NCBI GenBank assembly: GCA_031629035.1
Contig: JAVLUG010000016.1
Location: forward strand, 124,001 to 188,000
Direction: 5' to 3'
DNA: 64,000 nucleotides
Origin: MVYY01 sp012517575
GTDB taxonomy: Bacteria > Bacteroidota > Bacteroidia > Bacteroidales > Paludibacteraceae
Shown here piece after piece: positions 34,547 through 44,161 of the stretch; the first letter of the stretch is position 1; every line of letters begins with the position of its first letter. The notes below the pieces were generated by a model. That model did not search any database, had not been told where the DNA came from, and worked only from the letters and a program-made list of their open reading frames with translations. Made by a program: the position numbers and the translations under genes.

Positions 34547-37500
34547 TTATAAGTTAAACTTTAAACCGAATGTATAAATAGCCTGCATGGGATAAGTCTG
34601 AGTATCGATGCCGCTGGTAGTCGGGCCACCGCTAACTTCAGGAGTAAAACCCTTGTAAGTGAAATATGTAAACGGACGTTGAGCAGAAAGATAAAGACGA
34701 AGGTTCTTTATGCCCTTGATTGTATTGAAATTGTAACCTATCTGCACATTCTGAATGCGAAAATAGGACCCATCTTCCACAAAGAAATCGTTGGCTTGTT
34801 GTATGAATGCTTTATTGTAAGCCTCTGCTGATGGATAGGTATTTGATTTGTTGTTCTCTGACCAATGATTTTCGTAAAAATCAAGGTCATAGTTGCCATC
34901 TGTGAAAATGTCGCGATTCATACGTTTTGCATTCAGTATTTTATTTCCATACTGACCCTGTAAAGTAACAGAAACGTCAAATTTTTTATAATTTATTCCT
35001 AAATCCAAGCCAGAGGTAAATAATGGAATGGCACTCCCAAGATATACTTTGTCTTTTTCATCAATTGCTTTATCTCCATTTTGATCTTTATATTTGAAAT
35101 AGCCGGCAAGTTTTATATCCTGACTGACAGGGTCTCGAAGTGCATCACCTTCGCTGGCATACACGCCATCTATTTCGTATCCGTAAAAAGCACCAATGGG
35201 ATGACCAACAGCAGTACGGGTCGTATAATTTCCTCTGATGAGTCCATCCGGAATAAAATCGCGTTTACCGTTTAAACTGACAACCTTATTGTCAATTGTT
35301 GTTATGTTAAACCCAATATTATACGAAAAATCTTTTGAAACTTTTTCATTCCAATTCAAATTCAGTTCTATTCCTTGATTTCTAATGGTTCCCCAATTTC
35401 CCAATAAGGTAGCTACGCCACCACCAGAAGCAATGGGAGCGTAAAATACGGCATTGTTTGTAGTACGATTGTAATAATCAATTTCGCCCCTTAAATTTTG
35501 ATGTACCATGCTGAAATCAAAGCCAACATTTAATTCATCAACAACTTCCCATTTCAACGTGTTTTGAAGAACGGTTTGAGAGCCAACACCTTCGTAAAGT
35601 ATGTCGTTGCCGAAAACGGCTGAACTCGCCATCCCCGTTTGTCCTAAAATTACAGCCGAATTTGCCGGCACATTGTCATTACCCAATCTACCCCAGCTGG
35701 CACGTAATTTTAAGAAATTGAAAAGATGTTGATTCTGCATAAAATCTTCACTGGTCAATATCCACCCCAAACCTACCGACGGGAAATAGCCCCATTTTTG
35801 TTGATATTTTGAACTTCCGTCTGCTCGGAAAGTGAATGTGGCCAAATACTTGTCGGCATAATTGTAGCTTGCTCTTGTAAAGAATGAAATACCATTGTAA
35901 GCATAGGGGTTGGTGTCGCCAATATAATCCTGAACAAACAAACTCGAAGCTGAACCTCTTGACAAATAAAGCGATTGTTCGTCAATGTAAGGGACGTTTA
36001 AGGCTGTTCCAATCATTGAATATTTTCTCTCGTTTCGAGTCGATTCTCCCAGCAAAACACTAAATGAATGATCTCCTACCTTATCGTTAAAGGTTAGCAA
36101 ATTGTCCAAAATATGTCGATAGCTTATGCCGAAAGTTTTGCTTAATGATGATTGATTGAGTCCCTGTGAGCCTCCAACATAATGTTCCGGCGTATAATCC
36201 CGTGCTCTCCAAGAATTATAATCCAAGTTATAAGATGTACGGAAAGTCAACTTATTTTTTATTAAACTTACTTCTGCATAAGTGGACAAAATAGATTTCA
36301 AACCAGTTTCTTTGTTGTTGTTGTAATAAGCAATTGCAACTGGATTGCCATAAACGGCTCCATAGCCATAATCCTGCGGGGCACCAAATTTTACGGGATA
36401 GGCATCGGTATTGGTATCATCATATACCGGGTAAACCGGTGGGTTCACATAGGCTTTAAAAAATGCTTCATTATCAGATAGATAAGTTGAGTAATTAGAA
36501 AAAACTGTATTGATACCAAAATTCAGCCAATCATTAACTTTTTGATCAACTCGAGCCCTAATGTTGTAGCGTTCGTAATCATTTTTGGCATTCATGATTC
36601 CTTCTTGGTAGAAATAATTTACGCCAAGCGAATAACTTGTTTTTTCTGTAGCTCCTGAAATATCGAGCGAGTGATTGTGGGTGATGGCATTCCTGAGTAA
36701 TTCGCTGTACCAATCGGTGCTTGCAGGATAAGAAGAAGCAACTTTGGGTGTGTAACCTTCAGTATTGGCATTGGCTTCATTCATCAATTCAACATATTGT
36801 TCGGTATTAGCCAGTTTCAAAACGTTGGTTGGAACCTGAAGACCTACATAGCCATCATAACTGATATTTGTTTGATCAATTTTTCCTTTTTTTGTAGTTA
36901 CCAATACAACACCATTTGCTGCGCGAACGCCATAAATTGCAGCAGCAGAAGCATCTTTCAGTACGGTTAAATCTTCAATGTCACCGCTGCTCAAAAAGTC
37001 GATATTGTCAACAAAAACTCCATCTACAATATAAAGAGGGTTTGCATAATCGCCAATTGAACCAACACCACGAATTTTTACGGATGGTCCAGAGCCTGGT
37101 GATCCGCTATTGATAATCTGTACACCTGTCATTTTTCCTTGCAATGCCGACATGGGATTGGAAGTAATTTGCTTGCTCAAATCTGTCCCCTTAACGGTTG
37201 TGATGGGCGCAGTCAAATCTTTTGCTTTTTGAGTTCCATATCCAACAACGATGACCTCATCCAGTAGTTTGGTACTTTCTTCCAATTCGATGCGCAGAAA
37301 ATTCTGATTTTGAATGGTGATTTCTTTCTCATTATAACCAATATATGAAAACACCAGCGTTGCTCCTTTTGTAACCGTTATAGAAAAGTTTCCATCATAA
37401 TTTGTTATGGTTCCGTTTGTCGTTCCTTTTTCCAAAACTGAAGCACCAATTAGGGTTTCTCCCGTTTTTTTATCAACAATTACCCCTTGTATGCTCATTT

Positions 37501-37567
37501 GCTGAGCATATGTGATGTTCAAACCTATTAGGCAACACATCAATAATAAAATGTTCTTTTTTCTCAT
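34547..37567 (-). CDS. SusC/RagA-family TonB-linked outer membrane transporter
   Basis: A 1006-residue TonB-dependent barrel, normal length. A signal peptide (about 1-21) is followed by a carboxypeptidase-regulatory-like domain (MSIQGVIVDKKTGETLIGASVLEKGTTNGTITNYDGNF in part), the TonB-box region EVIVVGYGTQKAKDLTAPI, the plug domain with VKIRGVGSIGDYANPLYIVDGVF, and a beta-barrel ending in YTFGLKFNL. It imports oligosaccharides with the SusD encoded 12 bases downstream. Neighbouring GH144 and GH3 genes point to beta-1,2-glucooligosaccharides. No N-terminal STN extension is seen, so anti-sigma signalling is not expected. Confidence 0.95.
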   Translation of the reverse strand: MRKKNILLLMCCLIGLNITYAQQMSIQGVIVDKKTGETLIGASVLEKGTTNGTITNYDGNFSITVTKGATLVFSYIGYNEKEITIQNQNFLRIELEESTKLLDEVIVVGYGTQKAKDLTAPITTVKGTDLSKQITSNPMSALQGKMTGVQIINSGSPGSGPSVKIRGVGSIGDYANPLYIVDGVFVDNIDFLSSGDIEDLTVLKDASAAAIYGVRAANGVVLVTTKKGKIDQTNISYDGYVGLQVPTNVLKLANTEQYVELMNEANANTEGYTPKVASSYPASTDWYSELLRNAITHNHSLDISGATEKTSYSLGVNYFYQEGIMNAKNDYERYNIRARVDQKVNDWLNFGINTVFSNYSTYLSDNEAFFKAYVNPPVYPVYDDTNTDAYPVKFGAPQDYGYGAVYGNPVAIAYYNNNKETGLKSILSTYAEVSLIKNKLTFRTSYNLDYNSWRARDYTPEHYVGGSQGLNQSSLSKTFGISYRHILDNLLTFNDKVGDHSFSVLLGESTRNERKYSMIGTALNVPYIDEQSLYLSRGSASSLFVQDYIGDTNPYAYNGISFFTRASYNYADKYLATFTFRADGSSKYQQKWGYFPSVGLGWILTSEDFMQNQHLFNFLKLRASWGRLGNDNVPANSAVILGQTGMASSAVFGNDILYEGVGSQTVLQNTLKWEVVDELNVGFDFSMVHQNLRGEIDYYNRTTNNAVFYAPIASGGGVATLLGNWGTIRNQGIELNLNWNEKVSKDFSYNIGFNITTIDNKVVSLNGKRDFIPDGLIRGNYTTRTAVGHPIGAFYGYEIDGVYASEGDALRDPVSQDIKLAGYFKYKDQNGDKAIDEKDKVYLGSAIPLFTSGLDLGINYKKFDVSVTLQGQYGNKILNAKRMNRDIFTDGNYDLDFYENHWSENNKSNTYPSAEAYNKAFIQQANDFFVEDGSYFRIQNVQIGYNFNTIKGIKNLRLYLSAQRPFTYFTYKGFTPEVSGGPTTSGIDTQTYPMQAIYTFGLKFNL

Positions 37568-37593
37568 GGGTTGATAGTTTTTCGTATTGTTTT

Positions 37594-39228
37594 TTAGTTA
37601 AGTTTATTTGATTGATTTGTTCTGATGGTAAATCCAAGTTTTTTTAATCCCTGCAAAATTTCGGCATTGTTCATGAAAAGTTTCCACATCAAGCCACTTC
37701 TGTAATTTTCAATCATTACAGCAATCGGTCCTTGATCGATAGCCAGATAACTTTTGACGGTTTGCTGTCCTTCTACCATTTCCGGATTGTAGGCATCATA
37801 AAATCCGTATTTACCAAACAGCATTTTTCCTTTTTCGTAATATAAATATCGCAATACATCCAACGATTCTTCCGGAGTATATACTATAGAAGACAAAGCT
37901 GCTGTAGGTGAAACAGTTCCGTTATCTGCATCAGTTCCCGGATGATGAGATGAATAACCTACCAATGGATCATCAGAAGAAGTAAAACCCCATAGCTTTG
38001 CTCCATAATCAGTATGTTTTTTTGGATTATCAATGGCATAAGCTCTGTGAATCAGGGCATGTGCTTTGTTTCGCTCAAAATAATCGGTATGTTCATCACT
38101 CAATCCATTCGGATTCAGACCTAAAAAACTGTAATGCGTAAAAAAAAGCGGGCCGCCATATTCCATTCCCAAATCCAGCCTTATTCCATAATAACTTTTT
38201 CCATTAAAATAGTAAGGGGAGTTTTTAAAACAGGCATCATACACTTTTTTATCGATTGGATAAGTTGGCGAAGATGCTGCCAATACGTAAGTGATCAGCG
38301 TTTCGTCAAACCCTTTGATGCGGTGATTCATTTTCCAACCGTAATTTTTAGACCAATGCCAATATAACGAATCGGTTCCTTGTGTGTACCAGTTCCATTC
38401 CACCGTTTCCCAAAGTTGTGTAATCCGATTCGACAACAAATGTTCTTCAGCATTTTCGGTATTGAAATATTCCCTTGCTGTCAGCAGCCCCTGCATCAGA
38501 AATGCAGTTTCCACTAAATCGCCGCCATCGTCATATTTTGAAAAGCTGAAAGGTTTACCGGTACGTGCGTCATACCAATGTGCCCATGCTCCGTGAAATC
38601 TTTCGGATTTTTCCATGAATGAGACAATTTTTTGAATCAAAAGGAAAGCATCCTGACGACCGAAATAATTTCTTTCTGCACCGGCTATCAATGCCATGAT
38701 GCCAAAGCCTGTTCCACCCGTGGTTACTATTTCACCGTTTCGGTCATTGCTTCTTTCACGCGCCATGCCGGTAATTGGTTCTGCAAATTCATAAAAATAT
38801 TTTGTCGTATAGCGTTGAGTCATGTTCAACAACTGCTCGTCATCTGAAGGATTTACGGTTACTTTCTGCTCAAACTTGAATGCGTTTTTGTCTTTTATGT
38901 CCATTCCTTTTGGCAGAATTCTATAGATAAAAGTCGTTTCTTTTGAAACCGGTTTTCCAAAAAAATCCAAATATTGACTTGCTGTTGTTTCTCCACATTT
39001 GATAAATTTTTTTCCTCCATCAACCGATCGAAGAATTTCATAGTCGAAACCCTGATAATTTTCAAAAGTCAACTCTATATGTGCCGGCCAAGCTTCTGCT
39101 TTCATTGTAGAAGGCAACACAAATTTTTGTGGAGAGCTCCATAGCGTTACTCCAACGACAAACAGCGCCACGAATGTGAGTAGCTTTTTTTTGCTTTTAG
39201 ACGAACAATATTTTTGTTTTCCTTTCAT
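37594..39228 (-). CDS. GH144 endo-beta-1,2-glucanase-like protein, periplasmic form
   Basis: A 544-residue paralogue of the GH144 lipoprotein at 30357. The N-terminus is basic with a hydrophobic segment (about 15-33) and no lipobox, so it is more likely periplasmic. Residues about 42-118 form an FN3-like domain with HIELTFENYQGFDYEILRSVDGG. The catalytic part shows MARERSNDRNGEIVTTGG, HWYDARTGKPFSF, DDGGDLVETAFLMQGLL and LYWHWSKNYGWKMNH. A surface copy and a periplasmic copy would let the cell trim imported oligomers further. It lies 18 bases after GH3 and 26 bases before susC. Confidence 0.84.
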   Translation of the reverse strand: MKGKQKYCSSKSKKKLLTFVALFVVGVTLWSSPQKFVLPSTMKAEAWPAHIELTFENYQGFDYEILRSVDGGKKFIKCGETTASQYLDFFGKPVSKETTFIYRILPKGMDIKDKNAFKFEQKVTVNPSDDEQLLNMTQRYTTKYFYEFAEPITGMARERSNDRNGEIVTTGGTGFGIMALIAGAERNYFGRQDAFLLIQKIVSFMEKSERFHGAWAHWYDARTGKPFSFSKYDDGGDLVETAFLMQGLLTAREYFNTENAEEHLLSNRITQLWETVEWNWYTQGTDSLYWHWSKNYGWKMNHRIKGFDETLITYVLAASSPTYPIDKKVYDACFKNSPYYFNGKSYYGIRLDLGMEYGGPLFFTHYSFLGLNPNGLSDEHTDYFERNKAHALIHRAYAIDNPKKHTDYGAKLWGFTSSDDPLVGYSSHHPGTDADNGTVSPTAALSSIVYTPEESLDVLRYLYYEKGKMLFGKYGFYDAYNPEMVEGQQTVKSYLAIDQGPIAVMIENYRSGLMWKLFMNNAEILQGLKKLGFTIRTNQSNKLN

Positions 39229-39246
39229 GAAAGAAATGGTTTTTTA

Positions 39247-41475
39247 TTAATTAATCAGTTTGAATGATGTTTCTTTTACATCTCTCGAATTTCCACCAAT
39301 GAACATTTTAAAGTCGCCCGGCTCAGTTCCGTAAGTCATATCCTGTCTGTGAAAAGATAGCAAATCGGGCGTAATGGTAAAGGAAACCTTTTTGCTTTCC
39401 CCTGCTTTCAGGAAAATTTTTTCAAATCCTTTCAACTCTTTTACAGGACGGGTAACGCTGCCCACCAAATCGCGGACGTAGCATTGTACCACTTCTTCTC
39501 CATCTCTTTTGCCGGTATTGGTTACAGTAACGCTTGCTCTAATGTTCCCATCTTGTTGTAATTCATTAGTTGATAAGGTAATATCTGAATATTCAAAAGT
39601 AGTATAGCTCAATCCGAAACCAAAAGGAAACAGTGGATCATTTGGACTATCGAGGTACTTTGATTTATATTTGTCGTTTCCCAAATAAATAGGTCGGCCC
39701 GTGTTTTTCTCGTAATAAAAAATGGGTACTTGACCTAAATTCAGAGGAAAAGTCATGGTTAGCTTCCCGGAAGGATTATATTCACCGAAAAGTACGTGAG
39801 TAACGGCTTTTCCTCCCATTGTTCCGGGGAACCATGCTTCGAGGATAGCATCGGCCAATTTGTTTTCTTCGGCAAGGACAAGAGGACGACCGTTCATCAA
39901 GACGACAACAATAGGTTTATTTAACGTTTTCAGTTGCTCGAGCAATTCTGTTTGCACGCCGGGTATATTGATATTCGAACGGCTGGCAGCTTCTCCGGTC
40001 CATTCGGCATCTTCACCAATCACCATCACAATTTTATCAGCTCTGCGGGCAGTTGCCATTGCTTGAGCAAATCCAGTGCGGTCGTCCCCCATTTTTTTGC
40101 AACCTTCTGCGTAAAGAACATTTTTTTCTCCATTGTATTCTTTTAGTTCATCCAAAATAGATTTTATAAAATTCCAATCTCCGGCGGCTTTCCACGAACC
40201 AAGCAAATCGCGTTTAGAATTTGCCAGTTCGCCGATAACTACAATTTTTTCTCCTTTTTTAAGAGGAAGTATATTGTTTTCGTTTTTTAGCAATACCATG
40301 GAACGTTTAGCTACATCAAAAGCAGCTTCGAGATGTTCGGGTGCATAAATTGTTCTTTTTTCGCGAGCTTCGTTGCAATAACGATAAGGATCGTCGAAAA
40401 GTCCCATTTTGAATTTTACACTTAAAATTCTGCGCACCGACTGATCGATGGTTTTTTCATCAATCAAGCCTTTCTCGATCAATTTCTTTAAATATTTGGC
40501 ATACACTTCTCCCTGCATATCCATGTCGAGTCCTGCTTTGATGGCCAACAAAGCTGCTTCTTCCTCATTGGCAACAACTCCGTGATGCACCATTTCGTTT
40601 ACGGATGTATAATCACTTACGACAAAACCTTTGAATCCGAGTTGATTTCTTAATATTTCGGTGAGTAAATATCTGTTTCCTGTGGCAGGTACACCGTCGA
40701 ATTCGTTGAATGAACTCATAACACTCAATGCACCAGCATCAATGGCCGATTTATAAGGTGGAAGATAAACATCGAGAAATACGCGTTGCGACATATCCAC
40801 CGTGTTGTAATCACGGCCGGCCAATGGTGCTCCATAGGCTGCAAAATGTTTGACACAAGCTAAAACCGTTGTGGTATCGGCTAAATTATTTCCCTGAAAG
40901 CCCCTGACACGGGCAGCTGCAATTTGTGAACCAAGAAATGGATCTTCGCCTGCTCCTTCTGAAACTCTTCCCCAGCGAGGTTCTACAGAAATGTCAACCA
41001 TGGGCGCAAAAGTCCAGTTTAATCCAGAAGCCGCAGCTTCAGTGGCTGCAATGCGCGCAGATTTTTCAATAGCTTTTAAATCCCATGAAGCCGATTCTCC
41101 CAACGAAATGGGAAAAATAGTTTTGTGCCCATGAATGACATCGTAACCAAACAACAACGGAATACCTAACCGTGATTCTTCTACGGCAATTTTTTGAAGT
41201 TTGCGTACATATTCAACGGTATGTGCGTTGAATATGTTGCCACATTTACCACTGCGTATATCGTCTATATAATCGCTCTTTAATGTTGGACCGGTAACAT
41301 CCCAACCACTGGTATAGAGTACCATTTGACCAATTTTCTCGTCCAAAGTCATCAATTTTAAAACTGAATCGACTTTAGCATCTATTTTTTTGTCAGCAGT
41401 AGAAATTTGAGCTGCAGAATTGCAACTCATAAATATGAAGGAAAATATTACCATTGAGGAAAGATAGTTTTTCAT
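39247..41475 (-). CDS. GH3 beta-glucosidase, probably sophorooligosaccharide-active
   Basis: A 742-residue GH3 enzyme, first gene of the PUL. A signal peptide ends at FMSC (C18), a slightly unusual lipobox. The (beta/alpha)8 domain carries the nucleophile D288 in GFVVSDYTS and KHFAAYG; the alpha/beta domain has GEDAEWTGEAASRSNI with the likely acid/base Glu, and an FN3-like domain closes the protein (GSVTRPVKELKGFEKIFL). It matches Bacteroides beta-glucosidases, including the beta-1,2-glucooligosaccharide-specific type of B. thetaiotaomicron (BT_3567). The GH144 neighbours make sophorose and longer oligomers the likely substrate. Specificity from sequence alone is not certain. Confidence 0.9.
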   Translation of the reverse strand: MKNYLSSMVIFSFIFMSCNSAAQISTADKKIDAKVDSVLKLMTLDEKIGQMVLYTSGWDVTGPTLKSDYIDDIRSGKCGNIFNAHTVEYVRKLQKIAVEESRLGIPLLFGYDVIHGHKTIFPISLGESASWDLKAIEKSARIAATEAAASGLNWTFAPMVDISVEPRWGRVSEGAGEDPFLGSQIAAARVRGFQGNNLADTTTVLACVKHFAAYGAPLAGRDYNTVDMSQRVFLDVYLPPYKSAIDAGALSVMSSFNEFDGVPATGNRYLLTEILRNQLGFKGFVVSDYTSVNEMVHHGVVANEEEAALLAIKAGLDMDMQGEVYAKYLKKLIEKGLIDEKTIDQSVRRILSVKFKMGLFDDPYRYCNEAREKRTIYAPEHLEAAFDVAKRSMVLLKNENNILPLKKGEKIVVIGELANSKRDLLGSWKAAGDWNFIKSILDELKEYNGEKNVLYAEGCKKMGDDRTGFAQAMATARRADKIVMVIGEDAEWTGEAASRSNINIPGVQTELLEQLKTLNKPIVVVLMNGRPLVLAEENKLADAILEAWFPGTMGGKAVTHVLFGEYNPSGKLTMTFPLNLGQVPIFYYEKNTGRPIYLGNDKYKSKYLDSPNDPLFPFGFGLSYTTFEYSDITLSTNELQQDGNIRASVTVTNTGKRDGEEVVQCYVRDLVGSVTRPVKELKGFEKIFLKAGESKKVSFTITPDLLSFHRQDMTYGTEPGDFKMFIGGNSRDVKETSFKLIN

Positions 41476-41847
41476 GGTTCAACGTTTTTAAAAAATTTCG
41501 ATTTAATTCACAATGCAAAGAAGGAGATTCATAAAAACGTTTGCAAATTTTTATACCCTATAACAACCCCACTAACTAAAATATTTTTAATTCATACCCC
41601 TATTTTTCCCCTATACTTCAATAAATATTCAATATAAAGAACTGATAAACAAATAAATAATAGTGCATAATATTTCAAAAATATTATGGAAAAATGTGTC
41701 TGATTTAGAAGATTTTAAGTTTAAAAATTGTTAAATAGTACGGTAAAAAAGGGTCGAAATGACTAAATTTGATTTTAATTTTCAAATTTATATAAATAAT
41801 TAGGAAAGATTTTTTTATAAGAAAGTTCAGAATAATGAGCAAAAACT
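41476..41847. promoter_or_regulatory. Divergent control region between the two PULs
   Basis: This AT-rich region separates GH3 (minus) from the SusR-like regulator (plus). The clearest signal is an inverted repeat of ATAAAAA (41531-41537) and TTTTTAT (41548-41554) flanking CGTTTGCAAA, itself containing the palindrome TTTGCAAA. It is 56-79 bases upstream of GH3 on the minus strand and is a candidate operator or promoter region. No clean TAnnTTTG box was found for GH3. No gene is seen here. Confidence 0.4.
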
Positions 41848-41855
41848 TATTTTTG
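41848..41855 (+). promoter_or_regulatory. Candidate -7 box for the SusR-like regulator
   Basis: TATTTTTG matches TAnnTTTG and lies 23 bases before the regulator start codon. No good -33 partner is visible. The short leader and A-rich sequence suit Bacteroidota initiation. Confidence 0.4.
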
Positions 41856-41878
41856 CATTAATTTAAAAGTGCTTTACA

Positions 41879-43525
41879 ATGAAAAAATATTTTATGTCAG
41901 TTTTTTTAATTTTATTTTATTTCAATACTATCGCTCAAAGCAATATAGACTCTTTAATTCATAAACTAGATAAGATTATTGAAAATAATGAAATATATTC
42001 TATCAAGAAAGAAGAGTCATTATATAAATTGAAAGAATTGGCAAGTTATTCTTCAGATGAAAGCCAAAAATACAATATATACAGTAAACTATATGATGAG
42101 TATACTTACTATAAATCGGATTCAGCATTAAGCTATGCACAAAAAAAATTATCTATTGCAGAAAAATTGAAAGATTACTCTTTTATTACTCAATCACAAT
42201 TAAATTTAGCTTTTATTTTAGGAGTTACGGGCATGTACAAAGAAGCATACGACATTCTTAGCTGTGTTAATATTTCAAATACTCCTGATTTAAAGGCGTA
42301 TTATTTTCATGTTTTGCGCACTATCACTGGTTATATGGCTGATTACTCAGTTTCAAAAAGAGAAAAAGAAAAGTATGAGCAATTGATAGCTTCTTATAGA
42401 GACTCAATATTGACTTACAATTCACCTACATCAAGTGCTTACATAATGGTAAATACGGATAAACTGATTGTGAATAAGCAATATGATAAAGCTTTAAATA
42501 TATTATTGAATTATTATCCTAAAATTAGAAAGGATAGCCATGTTAAGGCAATAATCTCTTATAGTATCGCATTAGCTTATGAAGGGGAAAAAAATAAAGA
42601 GTCTGAAAAATATTGGCTTACTATATCAGCAATAAACGATCTTGAGTCAGCTACAAAAGAATATATTTCTTTAAGAAAACTTGCTTTATTGCTTTATGAA
42701 GAAGGAGATATTGAAAGAGCTTATAAATATATGAGAAGATCTTTAGAAGATGCCTTATTTTGTAATGCCAGATTGAGAACATTTGAAATTTCTTCTATGT
42801 TACCTGTTATTGATAAGGCATATCAACACCAAGTCGAATCACGTCATAGAATTATGTTGGTTTCTTTGTTTTGCATAAGCTTTTTATCCATTTTACTGGC
42901 ATTAGCAGTTTTTTTAGTTTATCAACAAATGAAAAAGCTTTCAATCGCTCGTTATGAGTTAAGCTTAGCCAATCAACAATTAAACGATTTAAATCATGAA
43001 CTTTATCGAATTAATAAGGAACTGAAAGATACAAACCACATTTTGTCAGAATCTAATTATATTAAAGAAGAATATATTGGTAGATATATGGATCAATGCT
43101 CGGAATATATTGAGAAGCTGGACAATTATCGAAGAAGTTTAAATAAAACTGCTTCTTCGGGAAAGATCGAAGAATTATTTCAAGCAATAAAATCAAAAGA
43201 ATTTATAGAATCAGAATTAAAAGAATTCTACAACAATTTTGACATAACTTTCTTGCAGTTATTTCCAAATTTTGTTGAAGAGTTTAGGAAATTACTTGTC
43301 GATGAGGATCTTATACAATTGAAACATGGTCAAATATTAAATACGGAATTACGAATTTTTGCTTTAATAAGACTGGGAATTACTGATAGCGTAAAGATTT
43401 CTCATTTTCTCCGTTGCTCTCTTTCTACTGTGTATAATTATCGAACAAAAATGAGAAATAAAGCTTTAGGAAATAGAGATGAGTTTGAATTTAAAGTAAT
43501 GCAAATTGGAATTGTCAATAAATAG
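41879..43525 (+). CDS. SusR-like membrane-bound PUL regulator (DUF6377 type)
   Basis: A 548-residue inner-membrane regulator. A signal peptide (about 1-20) leads to a periplasmic region of TPR-like helices (about 21-320), one membrane helix (about 324-348), a cytoplasmic coiled coil (about 355-392) and a C-terminal HTH (about 490-530, with [35 protein letters not shown]). This layout matches SusR-like regulators that respond to periplasmic oligosaccharides such as maltose or isomaltose. It reads towards the dextran PUL and shares its low GC (20/60 G+C in the line at 42601), so I assign it there. It is also divergent from GH3 of the other PUL. About 630 bases, including a MITE, separate it from susC. 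Confidence 0.8.
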   Translation: MKKYFMSVFLILFYFNTIAQSNIDSLIHKLDKIIENNEIYSIKKEESLYKLKELASYSSDESQKYNIYSKLYDEYTYYKSDSALSYAQKKLSIAEKLKDYSFITQSQLNLAFILGVTGMYKEAYDILSCVNISNTPDLKAYYFHVLRTITGYMADYSVSKREKEKYEQLIASYRDSILTYNSPTSSAYIMVNTDKLIVNKQYDKALNILLNYYPKIRKDSHVKAIISYSIALAYEGEKNKESEKYWLTISAINDLESATKEYISLRKLALLLYEEGDIERAYKYMRRSLEDALFCNARLRTFEISSMLPVIDKAYQHQVESRHRIMLVSLFCISFLSILLALAVFLVYQQMKKLSIARYELSLANQQLNDLNHELYRINKELKDTNHILSESNYIKEEYIGRYMDQCSEYIEKLDNYRRSLNKTASSGKIEELFQAIKSKEFIESELKEFYNNFDITFLQLFPNFVEEFRKLLVDEDLIQLKHGQILNTELRIFALIRLGITDSVKISHFLRCSLSTVYNYRTKMRNKALGNRDEFEFKVMQIGIVNK

Positions 43526-43560
43526 AAATTTGCAAAACTTTGTTTTTCCTAAATTTTTAA

Positions 43561-43927
43561 TCCTTCCTCTTTAGTACATGACAAAAAATTGTAAAAACAT
43601 TTATATTCCTTATTTTCAAATATTTAATAACGGGTCTTTGCCCCAAACCCCACTCACTTTTTTGTCTTGAAACAAAAAAGTAAGCAAAAAAATTCAAGAC
43701 TGTGCCCACTTCACTCGAAAAACTTACGCTCGAAAAGCTGAAATCGTCCAAACTCATTCCGACGAAATACGTCGGAACTCAAACAAGGACGATTTTTAAA
43801 CGCTTTTCTCACTTGTTTTTCGGCTCATTGGACAAGGTCAACCCGAAGTGCTTGGCTTATAAGTCCTGTTTTACAGATATATAAAACAGAGGTTTCAATT
43901 TTTGTCATGTACTTAGTCCTTCCTCTT
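43561..43927. mobile_element. MITE-like element with inverted ends and 11-bp direct repeat
   Basis: The direct repeat TCCTTCCTCTT occurs at 43561-43571 and 43917-43927, as expected for a target duplication. Inside are terminal inverted repeats: AGTACATGACAAAAAATTG at 43573-43591 and its complement at 43896-43913, differing by one A. The interior is rich in hairpins: ACTTTTTTGT/ACAAAAAAGT (43656-43665/43672-43681), AAATCGTCC/GGACGATTT (43741-43749/43787-43795) enclosing TTCCGACG/CGTCGGAA (43757-43764/43770-43777), and CTGTTTTA/TAAAACAG (43866-43873/43882-43889). No transposase is encoded; short open frames inside look spurious. It is a non-autonomous element or structured repeat. Confidence 0.75.
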
Positions 43928-43980
43928 ATATTTTACTCGATACTTTCGAGTGAATACATTACAATTAAACTACAATTATT

Positions 43981-44009
43981 TAATCAATTTTTTTTTAGAT
44001 TATTGATTA
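43981..44009. promoter_or_regulatory. Inverted repeat upstream of dextran susC
   Basis: TAATCAAT (43981-43988) and ATTGATTA (44002-44009) form a perfect 8-bp inverted repeat with a 13-base spacer, 153 bases before susC. It may be a regulator site. The remaining upstream region to 44161 is AT-rich; no clean TAnnTTTG box was found. Confidence 0.3.
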
Positions 44010-44161
44010 TAAGTATATTGACAAGATTTCTTTGTTAATATAACTACAATATTTTATTACTAATTTAAATTTTTAAAGTTTAAATTTATTTTTGACTGCT
44101 TGAAAAATTAAAATTTCAGTGAAATAACTTGATTTATTAACCTTAAAAATGCAAAAAAAAA

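Noticed and set aside
43702..43884. Open frame of 60 codons on the plus strand within the repeat element
   Set aside because: It lies wholly inside the hairpin-rich element, has no recognisable protein features, and its frame follows the palindromes.
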